A stretch of DNA of 64,000 bases. Source: Flavobacterium lacustre (GTDB lineage: Bacteria > Bacteroidota > Bacteroidia > Flavobacteriales > Flavobacteriaceae). Below the pieces are notes generated by a model. The model was not told the DNA's origin and did no database searches. It worked only from the letters and a program-made list of their open reading frames with translations. Shown here in pieces: positions 54,777 through 63,638 of the stretch. The stretch's first letter is position 1. Each line of letters starts with the position of its first letter. The stretch lies in NCBI RefSeq assembly GCF_027474525.2, contig NZ_CP114882.2:1550001-1614000 (forward strand). Direction: 5' to 3'. Made by a program: the position numbers and the translations under genes.

Positions 54777-57637
54777 TAAATACTCATTAAAAAACCAATA
54801 AGGTTCTCTTTTTTGTTCAGATTTAATTTTTTTCGTAATCGATAACGCGCTAATTCCACACCGCCATTCGAAATATTCATGATTTCTGCAATTTCTTTCG
54901 TAGACATATTCATTAATAAATAAGTCGATAAATCCAGTTCCCGAGGAGAAATTGTCGGATATTTTTCTTTCAGTCTTTTCAGGAAATCAAAGTGTACGTT
55001 CTTGATGTGTTTTTCTAAATCTTTCCAGCTTTTATCGGTATTTACTTCTTTTACAATGCTTTTGTTGAGCTTGTTAAATTGAAATTTAGTCGATTCATCA
55101 AAAGAGTCTACATTAATGTCTTTGAGTTTATGAATAATTCCATTTAGGATTTTATTCTTTTTTACTACTTGTAGCGTGTTGTTAACTAGTTCTTTATCTT
55201 TTGATAGGATTTTAATTTGGAGTTTGTCACTTTTTAACCGTTCGATTTCTTTTTCTAAATCATATTGTTCTTGTCTAATTTTTGACTCTCTTTCTAAATA
55301 AAGCCTTCTTTGTTCTATAGTTTCGTAATATTTGTTTTTTCGGATCTTCATTTTTATTCGTCTTCGAATGTAATGTGTAGTTACTATAATAAGTATTAAG
55401 TAACATAAATAGGCTATAAAATGTCTGTACCAAGGTGGTGAAATTGTAAAAAGAACCTGAGTTGCATCGGATTGAATTCCATAGCTGTTTCTTGCTTTTA
55501 AACTCATTTTATAATCACCCTCTCTTAAGTTTGTATACTCTTTTATAGCAATAGGGGACCAGTTGCTCCATCTGTCATCAAAACCTTCTAATTGATATGA
55601 AAACTCAATATTGTCTAAGTTTTCATAGCTGGGAGAAGAAAAAGTGAACTTTACTCTATTTGATTTATAAGGGATTTTTTGTGATTCAATTTTGTTTTGG
55701 CTATTGCCAAAGATTAAGGTGTCGCCTGGAAATGAAAAACTTCGTATGAATGCAGTTGGTTTTTCAACAGAATTTTTCAACAGTTTAGAATCATAATGAG
55801 CTAATCCATCTGTTAATCCAATAAACATATTCTTTGGGTCAATGGTGTTAATAGACATGTAATTGTTGACTAAATTACCAGTTAAACTCGAAAAAGGGGC
55901 CAAAATATTTTTGTATTTTCCATCGGTAGTTTTTGATAAAACTCCTAATGATTCTTTAAAAATATACCAAATATTTCCTGCTGAATCCTGTGATAAAGAA
56001 TATATTTTCGGGATATTTTTAAACAATGTTGTTGTTGTTTTGTCTTCAAAAAATAAATCCTGATCTTGAGAGTATTTATAGAAACGATTGTTCGTTTGGA
56101 AATAAACAGTATTATTTAGAGTTTGAATGCTGCCAATCCCTTTAACTGTATTAGATAGGTTTGAGTATGTTTTTATAGTGTTGAATTTTTTTAAATCTCC
56201 TGAAATATCCATTTGATAAATTAAATCATCCTTTTTTAACCATAAATAAGAGTTATCCATTTCGAAAGAGCTAGATGGTTTATCAAAACCGGCGATTTGA
56301 TTTCGGAATTTCAAGCCATTTGCTCCTTTTTCAAAAACAGCAAAACCATTGTAATTAGAACCAATAATGAGATTAGGTTGATTTGGGATTTTTTTGAAAC
56401 CAAAGTAACCTCTGCTATCAAGGGTTTTAACGGAACGGTTGTTCTCAATTATCAGAGCACCATTGTTATTCCCGCAAATTAATTGCCCGTCAATCACCTG
56501 AATATTCCACGCCTGACCGGTTGTTCCTTCTACTAAAGAAAAATTATCTTCTCTGAAAGGCGTGTTCCATACATGGTAAAAAACACCTTGATTGGTGGCG
56601 ACATACAAATTTCCTTTATGAACCACAGAGGCATATACCGTACTAATGTCGTAACTGAAACCAAAGTAAGTGAAAGGTGAATTTTCATTTATAAAAGCAA
56701 TACCATTGTCAAGACCAAGCCAGAGATTATTTTTATTATCTAAAAAAGAGGTTAGTACTGTGTTGTTCTGAAGTCCTTTTTTATGGTTAATGTGTTGAAT
56801 TATTTTTCCATTGGTGTCACAAATAATAATTCCATTCAAAACAGAATTTAATACAATAAATTTGTCTTTGATGGTTACACCTCCCAGTGAGCTGTTTTTC
56901 TTGATAAAAGTATTTGCTTCTGTATTCCAAGGAATTGCTTTTTCATGATTATATACAAAAAGCCCTTTGTTTAGAGTAGCAATAAGTAGTTTGTTTTCAG
57001 GTAAAGGAAACATACCCCAAATTTCGGTATTATTGAAAGCTGTTGTTCCTTTTAGCGGGTATAATTTACCATTTTTATATTCGACTATTCCTGCAGAAAT
57101 GTCTTGTAGGTAAAGATGGTTTTTTACCTGAAAGGAGAATTGGAATCGATTGGGTGCTTCAACTATTTTTAGTTTATTGTTTTTATAAATGTAGATTCGT
57201 GCAAATGACTGAAAGATAACTTCGTTTTTGAACAGGTGTATTTTCCAAATAAAATCAATTATCTTTTTTTTGTTCACCATTTTTGATAGGGAAACGTATT
57301 CTAGTTTTCCTTTTGAATTTGTTTTGAAGTATCCAAATTCGCTGTAACCTCCTATGAAAATTTTTCCGGAAGAGTCAATTTTTACACATCGAGTATCTGG
57401 AGAATTGGGCAAAGGATATTTACGCCATGCTGATCCGTCAAATTGGAATAAACCATTGTTATTGGCAAAATATAAATTTCCGTTTTGATCTTGATCAATA
57501 TTCCAGTTTTGGGTGCCTCCTTTATAGTCCGTTCTTTTATAATTTCTTATTTCAGGAAGTCCAATGTTTTTTACTTGACCTAAAAAAGGTGTTGTAAATA
57601 ACAATAATATTAGAATGTTTAATTTTAAATGACGCAT
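54776..57637 (-). CDS. Membrane-bound propeller sensor with LuxR-type HTH (SusR-like regulator)
   Basis: About 953 aa. The ATG at 57637 gives signal peptide RHLKLNILILLLFTTPFLGQ; a TTG four codons earlier is less likely. The periplasmic part is a two-component-regulator propeller (repeated N-x-L-W/Y-F-x-x-x-x-G-L units such as GNLYFANNNGLFQFDG and KNNLWLGLDNGIAF). It is followed by a Y_Y_Y domain (FSYQLEGFDDRWSNWSPIA), one transmembrane helix (about residues 745-765, FIAYLCYLILIIVTTHY), a charged coiled coil, and a C-terminal LuxR-like helix-turn-helix (ISPRELDLSTYLLMNMSTKE, IAEIMNISNGGVELARYRLR). There is no kinase domain, so it is not a hybrid two-component system. It is divergent from susC and probably activates it. 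Confidence 0.9.
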   Translation of the reverse strand: MRHLKLNILILLLFTTPFLGQVKNIGLPEIRNYKRTDYKGGTQNWNIDQDQNGNLYFANNNGLFQFDGSAWRKYPLPNSPDTRCVKIDSSGKIFIGGYSEFGYFKTNSKGKLEYVSLSKMVNKKKIIDFIWKIHLFKNEVIFQSFARIYIYKNNKLKIVEAPNRFQFSFQVKNHLYLQDISAGIVEYKNGKLYPLKGTTAFNNTEIWGMFPLPENKLLIATLNKGLFVYNHEKAIPWNTEANTFIKKNSSLGGVTIKDKFIVLNSVLNGIIICDTNGKIIQHINHKKGLQNNTVLTSFLDNKNNLWLGLDNGIAFINENSPFTYFGFSYDISTVYASVVHKGNLYVATNQGVFYHVWNTPFREDNFSLVEGTTGQAWNIQVIDGQLICGNNNGALIIENNRSVKTLDSRGYFGFKKIPNQPNLIIGSNYNGFAVFEKGANGLKFRNQIAGFDKPSSSFEMDNSYLWLKKDDLIYQMDISGDLKKFNTIKTYSNLSNTVKGIGSIQTLNNTVYFQTNNRFYKYSQDQDLFFEDKTTTTLFKNIPKIYSLSQDSAGNIWYIFKESLGVLSKTTDGKYKNILAPFSSLTGNLVNNYMSINTIDPKNMFIGLTDGLAHYDSKLLKNSVEKPTAFIRSFSFPGDTLIFGNSQNKIESQKIPYKSNRVKFTFSSPSYENLDNIEFSYQLEGFDDRWSNWSPIAIKEYTNLREGDYKMSLKARNSYGIQSDATQVLFTISPPWYRHFIAYLCYLILIIVTTHYIRRRIKMKIRKNKYYETIEQRRLYLERESKIRQEQYDLEKEIERLKSDKLQIKILSKDKELVNNTLQVVKKNKILNGIIHKLKDINVDSFDESTKFQFNKLNKSIVKEVNTDKSWKDLEKHIKNVHFDFLKRLKEKYPTISPRELDLSTYLLMNMSTKEIAEIMNISNGGVELARYRLRKKLNLNKKENLIGFLMSI

Positions 57638-57982
57638 AATTAAGTTCAAAATGTAATAGTTTGATTTGTAAGCGAAAACGTTTTTGTTTAAGCAAAGATT
57701 ACTAGAATTTCCTCTTTTTTTATTTAAAAATTAATTTCGAAAGCTAAATTACTCGTTTTTTAGGAATGTAGGGTTTGTTTTTAAAAAAAACGTTTTCGTT
57801 TATAACATAAATTTAAAATTAAAATATTGTTAATCAATTTATTAAAATTTATTTGATGTGTTTTTGTAAAGCTTAAAAATAAAGTTTGATGTGTTTTTGT
57901 AAGGAATTTTTAATGCTAAAAGTGAAATAATAATTCTATCATTGCATTAAATTACTAATTAATTAACCAAAATTTTAGAAAA
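57638..57982. promoter_or_regulatory. Divergent regulatory region of the sus-like locus
   Basis: 345 bp without genes. Two copies of a LacI-type palindrome core occur in opposite orientation, CGAAAACGTTTTTG (57673-57686) and AAAACGTTTTCG (57787-57798), centred about 112 bp apart. Closer to susC, TTTGATGTGTTTTTGTAA occurs twice as a direct repeat (57852-57869, 57885-57902), 33 bp apart. A degenerate -7 (TATCATTG) lies near 57937. The arrangement suggests two different regulators act here. Confidence 0.6.
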
Positions 57983-60973
57983 ATGAAATTATCAAAATTA
58001 CTTATTTTTTGTTTTTTATCTGTTCTATTCTCAGTTTATGGGCAAGCACAAGATGTTTCCATAAAAGGGAAAGTAATAGACGAGAGCGGATTACCCATTC
58101 CGGGAGTAATCATTCTAATTAAAGGGACTACCAAGGGAGCATCTTCGGACTTTGATGGAAATTTTGAAATAAAGGCTGCTTCAAACGGTACTTTAGTATT
58201 TAGTTATTTGGGATATACTTCTGTTCAGGAGCCTATTAACGGAAGAACTAATATTAATGTTAAACTTCGTGCAGAGACACAATCCTTACAAGAGGTTATA
58301 GTCAATGTAGGTTATGGAACTCAAAAGAAGAAAAATTTAACTAATGCAGTTTCTACAGTCAAGTCGGATGTGTTTGAAAATCGTCCTATTTTATCTGTTG
58401 CTCAAGCCATACAAGGTAATGCTGCAGGTGTAAATGTTGTTCAAACTTCCGGGAAACCTGGAGCAAGTTTTGATGTAAGGATTAGAGGACTTAGTTCTAT
58501 AAATTCTGAAAACTCACCTTTATATGTTGTTGATGGAATCCAGACTAAAGATATTTCTGGTATAAATACAGAAGATATTGTGGATTTATCCATTTTAAAA
58601 GATGCTACTGCAACAGCTATATATGGTGTTAACGGCTCATCTGGTGTGGTAGTTATTACAACCAAAAAAGGAAAATCAAATAAAAATGATTTTCAATTTA
58701 GTTCTTATCTAGGTTTATCAAAAGCTGTAAGCAATGTAGATGTTTTAAATTTAACAGATTATAAAACATTAATAAATGAAATTAATCCAAGTTATTTAAC
58801 AACTGCTAATGATGCAAAATATGCAGGAATAAATACGAATTGGCAAGATGAAATTTTGAGAACTGGTATTGATCAAAATTATAATTTTTCATATGCTGGA
58901 GGTACTGATAAAGTAAAATTCTACGGAGCTTTAGGATACCAAGTGGTAGAGGGAATAATAAATCCATCAAAATATAACCGGTTTTCTGGGAAAATAAATA
59001 TGAATGCTACTCTTACTTCATGGTTGAAAGCAGATGTAAGCATGAATGTTATTCAATCGGATGGTTCTTATATTAGTGATAATAATAGTGTAGGACAAGG
59101 TGGTGCAGTTATGAGTGCTTTAGTGACACCTTCATTTTTACCTATTTGGGGTTCTCAATTAAATATTAGAGAAACAAATACAGATGGGTCTTATAAAGAT
59201 GGATATAAAGATGGTCAATATGCAGAAAACCCCTATCAATCAGGATGGGAAAATCCAGTTTCATTATTGTCAAGAAAGAATACAACAGCTGTAAACAGAT
59301 ATTTGAGCAGTGTTAGTTTTGATGTTAATATTTTGAGTAATTTGGTTTGGAAGCCAATGGTATCTTTTGATTTGACAAGATCAAATAACGTTCAGTTTGT
59401 AGATCCATATAGTAATGTTTGGGGAAGAAATGGAGATGACAACCCTGATTCTGACAAAGGAAGAGGGAGTAATACGGTAGATAATAATAATAATTGGAAT
59501 TTTGAAAATACTTTAAACTATACATTGAAATTTGATGATTCAGAATTAAATGTATTAGGAGGTATGTCAATGCAGAAAAATAATTATACTAAAGAAGCCA
59601 ATTCTGGAACTGGTTTTTCTGTAGACCAAACTAGTTATGATATTAATGCTGCCGAAAATAAATCTTTCGAAAGTAGAGAAAATGAAGTAAGAAGCCTTTC
59701 TTATTTTGGTAGAGCAACCTACAATATTAAAAACAAATACATTTTGAATGGTGTATTTAGAGAAAGTGGAGCATCTCAATTGGCATCTAATCATAAATGG
59801 GGATTTTTTCCGGCAGTTTCTGCCGCTTGGATTGTTTCTAATGAAAATTTCTTGAAAGATGTAAGTACTATAAGTGAATTAAAACTTAGAGGTGGTTGGG
59901 GAAAAACAGGTAATTTATCAGGATTACCAGCCTATTCAAGCTTTGATTTAAATTATACAAACCCTTTGACAAATGCTACAACATTAGATCAAATAGGGAA
60001 CCCTGATTTGAAATGGGAAACAACTACTGATATTAACTTAGGGGTAGATTTAGGATTATTTGAAAATAGAATAAGATTTGTAGCAGATTTATATAAAAAG
60101 AATACAAAAGACTTGCTTCAAATAATTTATTTCCCAGGTTTCACAGAGCCATATTATTATAATGCTGGAGAGATTGATAATAAAGGATTGGAATTAGGTT
60201 TAAATACAAGAAATTTTACAGGTGATTTTAAATGGAATTCTAGTTTTAATATTTCATTTAATGATAATAAAGTAGTTAAATTAGGGTTACTTAAAAAATT
60301 ACCGTTTCAAAATTTAACTTCAGTTGGAGAAAGTGTAATTCTATTAACAGAAGGAAGTGCTTTAGGAAGCTTCTACGGTTATAAAGTGGATAAAGTTGAT
60401 TCCACTACTGGTACATTATTGTACAAAGATATTAATGGAGACGGAAAAGTTACTACTGATGATAGAACTAACATAGGAAATCCTAATCCAAAATACACAT
60501 TTGGTTTCAGTAATGATTTTAGCTACAAAGGATTTAGTTTAGATGCTTTAATTACGGGTTCACAAGGTGGAGATGTTTTCAATGCTTCAAGAATGGATTT
60601 AACGTTGATGAATAATTATAACAATCAATCCACGGAAGTAATAAACAGATGGACTACTCCAGGTCAAATTACAGATGTTCCAAAAGCTAATGACTCGAAT
60701 GCTTTACACGTTTCTGACCGATTTGTAGAAGATGGCTCTTATATCCGATTGAAAGCCGTTACATTAGGGTATCAATTTAAATTGGAAAAATTGAAATTAA
60801 ATTCAATAAAAGTATATGTAACAGGACAAAACTTATATACAATAACTAATTATAAAGGATTTGACCCAGAAGTTGGAGCTTTTAATAATGCTACAGGTAT
60901 TGGTCAAGGCATTGATTTAGGAACATATCCTCAAGTTAAAACATTTGTTTTTGGACTAAAAGCCAATTTTTAA
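57983..60973 (+). CDS. susC: SusC/RagA-family TonB-dependent outer-membrane transporter
   Basis: 996 aa. Signal peptide through VLFSVYGQAQ, then a carboxypeptidase-regulatory-like domain (VSIKGKVIDESGLPIPGVII, LVFSYLGYTSVQ) and the segment SLQEVIVNVGYGTQKKKNLT, which contains the TonB-box region. The plug domain follows (AIQGNAAGVNVVQTSGKPGA, FDVRIRGLSSINSENSPLYV, DATATAIYGVNGSSGVVVIT), then the 22-strand barrel ending YPQVKTFVFGLKANF. With SusD it imports oligosaccharides powered by TonB. The gene is 26 bp before susD. The glycan is not determined; the GH30 gene downstream hints at a beta-glucan or related sugar. Confidence 0.95.
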   Translation: MKLSKLLIFCFLSVLFSVYGQAQDVSIKGKVIDESGLPIPGVIILIKGTTKGASSDFDGNFEIKAASNGTLVFSYLGYTSVQEPINGRTNINVKLRAETQSLQEVIVNVGYGTQKKKNLTNAVSTVKSDVFENRPILSVAQAIQGNAAGVNVVQTSGKPGASFDVRIRGLSSINSENSPLYVVDGIQTKDISGINTEDIVDLSILKDATATAIYGVNGSSGVVVITTKKGKSNKNDFQFSSYLGLSKAVSNVDVLNLTDYKTLINEINPSYLTTANDAKYAGINTNWQDEILRTGIDQNYNFSYAGGTDKVKFYGALGYQVVEGIINPSKYNRFSGKINMNATLTSWLKADVSMNVIQSDGSYISDNNSVGQGGAVMSALVTPSFLPIWGSQLNIRETNTDGSYKDGYKDGQYAENPYQSGWENPVSLLSRKNTTAVNRYLSSVSFDVNILSNLVWKPMVSFDLTRSNNVQFVDPYSNVWGRNGDDNPDSDKGRGSNTVDNNNNWNFENTLNYTLKFDDSELNVLGGMSMQKNNYTKEANSGTGFSVDQTSYDINAAENKSFESRENEVRSLSYFGRATYNIKNKYILNGVFRESGASQLASNHKWGFFPAVSAAWIVSNENFLKDVSTISELKLRGGWGKTGNLSGLPAYSSFDLNYTNPLTNATTLDQIGNPDLKWETTTDINLGVDLGLFENRIRFVADLYKKNTKDLLQIIYFPGFTEPYYYNAGEIDNKGLELGLNTRNFTGDFKWNSSFNISFNDNKVVKLGLLKKLPFQNLTSVGESVILLTEGSALGSFYGYKVDKVDSTTGTLLYKDINGDGKVTTDDRTNIGNPNPKYTFGFSNDFSYKGFSLDALITGSQGGDVFNASRMDLTLMNNYNNQSTEVINRWTTPGQITDVPKANDSNALHVSDRFVEDGSYIRLKAVTLGYQFKLEKLKLNSIKVYVTGQNLYTITNYKGFDPEVGAFNNATGIGQGIDLGTYPQVKTFVFGLKANF

Positions 60974-60999
60974 TACTAAAATATAAATACTATATAATT

Positions 61000-62451
61000 A
61001 TGAAATTATTTAAAAATTATTTAAAAATATTCTCGGCATTGATGATGTTGTTTTTAACATCCTGTTCAGATTATTTAGATACAGAGCCGATTACAGAAGA
61101 AGCAACTTCACTAAATAATGATATTGTAATAAAAGATGCTGCTGCTGCCGAATCTAGAATGAATGCAGTATATGGAACTTTTGGTTCCGGTTATTGGCAA
61201 TTGGATTTTTTATTGGCTGGAGACGGACAATCTGATAACGCTTATATGGGCGCAGACAACCCTGCAATATTTCAATATGAAACCTATGAAATGTTGTCTA
61301 CTAATTCCCAAATGAAAGGCGATTGGAATGATCTGTACAACAACATAAACACTTGTAATATCGTGATTAATTATGTTAATCAAGCAACAGATTTAAGCGC
61401 AACCCGAAAAAATGAAATGATTGGTGAAGCTTCGTTGATAAGAGCTTTAAATCATTTTCAAGCAGTCCAATTATGGGGTGATTGCCCAATTGCAAAAGAA
61501 GCAATCTTTTCAATTTCAAGCGAGAATTTTGATGAAGCATTTGACGCACTATTTCCAGCAAGAAAACCAGTTGCCGAAGTATATGCACAAATCATTGCCG
61601 ATTGTTTAATTGCAATCGAAAAAGCACCAGATGCTTCTAACAAATTTAAGGCAAACAAAATGGCGGCCAATGCTCTTCTTGCAAAAGTATATGCTACGAT
61701 GCCAAATCCTGATTGGGCAAAAGTAAATCAGTACTGTGATGTGGTAATTGGAGGTGGTTATACACTTTTACCAACTTTTGATCACCTTTTTGACAGTGCA
61801 CACGAAGGAAATGCAGAATCAATCTGGGAAGTTAATGGAGACGGATGGGGCAGTCCAATCGGTGCTTGGAACACTTTCATGTTTTTAGGAACAGATTGGA
61901 AAAAATTCAATGCGCCTTCTCATACTTTAGTTGAAGCTTTTGCGAATAATGGCGATACTCAAAGGTTGGCATCTACTGTTACCAGAGCAAAAGTTACTTG
62001 GTCTGACAATTATTGGGCTTCAGCAGATTATCCTTTTGCCTTTAAAATGAGAGATACGAATGGTAATCAAAACTTCTATATTGCACGTTTAGCGGATATT
62101 TTATTATTGAAAGCTGAAGCTTTAGTAAGTACTGGTGATGTTTCTGGTGCTATGTCATTAGTAAATCAAGTTAGGGCTAGAGCTGGAATTGCTTCAATTA
62201 GCGCTTCAACTCAATCTGATGCAGTAGATAAAGTTCTTGAAGAACGATTAATGGAATTAGCTTTCGAAGGGGATCGTTGGTTTGATTTAAAAAGAATGGG
62301 TAAAGCGATTCAATTATTATCTCAACAAAAAGACGGTAATGGAAATGTTTTACCTTTTGCATCCAATATTAATCAAAATAGACTTTTATGGCCTATTCCT
62401 CAAGATAAATTAGATGCTAATGCACTATTAACTCAAAATCCTGGATACTAA
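61000..62451 (+). CDS. susD: SusD/RagB-family glycan-binding lipoprotein
   Basis: 483 aa. A lipoprotein signal ends MLFLTSCSDYLDTEPITEEA, with lipidated Cys near residue 22. The SusD fold is shown by the TPR-like N-terminal part (MKGDWNDLYNNINTCNIVIN, GEASLIRALNHFQAVQLWGD) and the C-terminal RagB/SusD region (YIARLADILLLKAEALVSTG, ALVNQVRARAGIASIS, LEERLMELAFEGDRWFDLKR, LLWPIPQDKLDANALLTQNP). SusD caps the SusC barrel at the cell surface and captures glycans. It pairs with the preceding susC; a hairpin terminator follows. Confidence 0.95.
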   Translation: MKLFKNYLKIFSALMMLFLTSCSDYLDTEPITEEATSLNNDIVIKDAAAAESRMNAVYGTFGSGYWQLDFLLAGDGQSDNAYMGADNPAIFQYETYEMLSTNSQMKGDWNDLYNNINTCNIVINYVNQATDLSATRKNEMIGEASLIRALNHFQAVQLWGDCPIAKEAIFSISSENFDEAFDALFPARKPVAEVYAQIIADCLIAIEKAPDASNKFKANKMAANALLAKVYATMPNPDWAKVNQYCDVVIGGGYTLLPTFDHLFDSAHEGNAESIWEVNGDGWGSPIGAWNTFMFLGTDWKKFNAPSHTLVEAFANNGDTQRLASTVTRAKVTWSDNYWASADYPFAFKMRDTNGNQNFYIARLADILLLKAEALVSTGDVSGAMSLVNQVRARAGIASISASTQSDAVDKVLEERLMELAFEGDRWFDLKRMGKAIQLLSQQKDGNGNVLPFASNINQNRLLWPIPQDKLDANALLTQNPGY

Positions 62452-62788
62452 TAGTAAATCAGCACTTTAATATAAGATGCTAAAATAAGCTCGGGACAAT
62501 CAAAAAGTCCTGAGCTTAATTTTATAACGATAACATTTATAAAGTCTTAACGAAGAAATTAAAGAGATAAAAATGGAAATGTTACTTATAGATATACAAC
62601 ATCAGGTATACTACTCGTGTTATATATGTATCTGCATACAATTTAGACCGTTTTATTTTTTTTCAATATTTTAGATTAGAGTTTTTAAATATTGGGTAGT
62701 GCGTTTGTTTAGTTAGTTCTTCATAAGGAGCTTCTATTTGTAGTTGGGTAGAAGCTTCAATGAAGAATATTAATTGTAATTTTAAAGA
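62452..62788 (+). other. Intergenic region between susD and the EEP-family gene
   Basis: 337 bp without a convincing gene. It begins with a terminator-like hairpin at 62485-62520, TAAGCTCGGGAC pairing with GTCCTGAGCTTA (one mismatch). A small inverted repeat, AGCTTCTA (62729-62736) and TAGAAGCT (62749-62756), lies just before the next gene. The genes downstream may therefore be transcribed separately or at lower level than susCD. Confidence 0.6.
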
Positions 62789-63634
62789 ATGAAAAAATCA
62801 AAACAAGGAATTATTTCTGTAGTTTTTGCCCTGATAAGTTTGTTCTCTTATGGTCAAAAATTAAAATTAATGACCTACAATATTAGACTTGATGTAGCCA
62901 GTGACGCAGAAAACGATTGGACACATCGAAAAGATTTTTGTACTTCCCAAATTCAGTTCTATGGACCAGATATTTTTGGAGTCCAAGAGGCAAAACCCAA
63001 TCAGGTAATTGATATTGAAAATGCTTTACCAGAATACAAGAATGTCGGTATAGGAAGAGAAGGCCTTGGCAAAGGGGAATCTTCCAATATTTATTATAAA
63101 AAAGAACGATTTTCGATACAAGAAAGCAATACATTCTGGCTTTCTGAGACCCCAAATCAAATTTCTAAAGGATGGGATGCCGCCTTCAACAGGGTTTGTA
63201 CCTATGCGCTTTTTAAAGAGTTGAAAACAAAAAAAATGTTTTGGGTTTTTAATACGCATCTGGATCACATGGGGGAAGAAGCAAGAACCAAAGGAATTGA
63301 ACTGATAGTTTCAAAAATTAAAACCTTAAATACAAAAGGATATCCGGTGTTTTTTATGGGAGATTTTAATTCGGAACCTAACGAAGACAGAATTTTGTCA
63401 TTAAAAAAAATAATGAATGATAGCCGCGAAGTGTCCCATGAAAAACCTTTTGGACCATCCGGAACTTTTAATAATTTTAATTATAACGAACCGGTTACCA
63501 AGTTAATCGATTACATTTTTGTTTCTAAAGAAAATGGTATAAAAGTAAAAAAATATGCTATTTTAACCGATTCAAAAAATTTACATTACCCATCGGATCA
63601 TTTTCCGGTTTACATTGAAATTAATTTTAAATAA
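62789..63634 (+). CDS. Secreted endonuclease/exonuclease/phosphatase-family protein
   Basis: 281 aa. Signal peptide KQGIISVVFALISLFSYGQ. The EEP fold is visible as LKLMTYNIRLD, DIFGVQEAKPNQV (metal-binding Glu), FWVFNTHLDHMGEEAR, YPVFFMGDFNSEPNE (Asp/Asn pair) and a terminal YPSDHFPVYIEI (SDH catalytic His). EEP enzymes cleave phosphoesters. Secreted versions are common inside Bacteroidetes polysaccharide loci, where their substrate is unclear. It sits between susD and a GH30-type gene (4-bp gap to the latter), so it is part of the locus. Confidence 0.9.
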   Translation: MKKSKQGIISVVFALISLFSYGQKLKLMTYNIRLDVASDAENDWTHRKDFCTSQIQFYGPDIFGVQEAKPNQVIDIENALPEYKNVGIGREGLGKGESSNIYYKKERFSIQESNTFWLSETPNQISKGWDAAFNRVCTYALFKELKTKKMFWVFNTHLDHMGEEARTKGIELIVSKIKTLNTKGYPVFFMGDFNSEPNEDRILSLKKIMNDSREVSHEKPFGPSGTFNNFNYNEPVTKLIDYIFVSKENGIKVKKYAILTDSKNLHYPSDHFPVYIEINFK

Positions 63635-63638
63635 AAAT

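Noticed and set aside
62573..62674. Short open frame of about 33 codons before the EEP-family gene
   Set aside because: Aromatic and Cys-rich random-looking peptide, no ribosome-binding or promoter support, located in AT-rich intergenic DNA.
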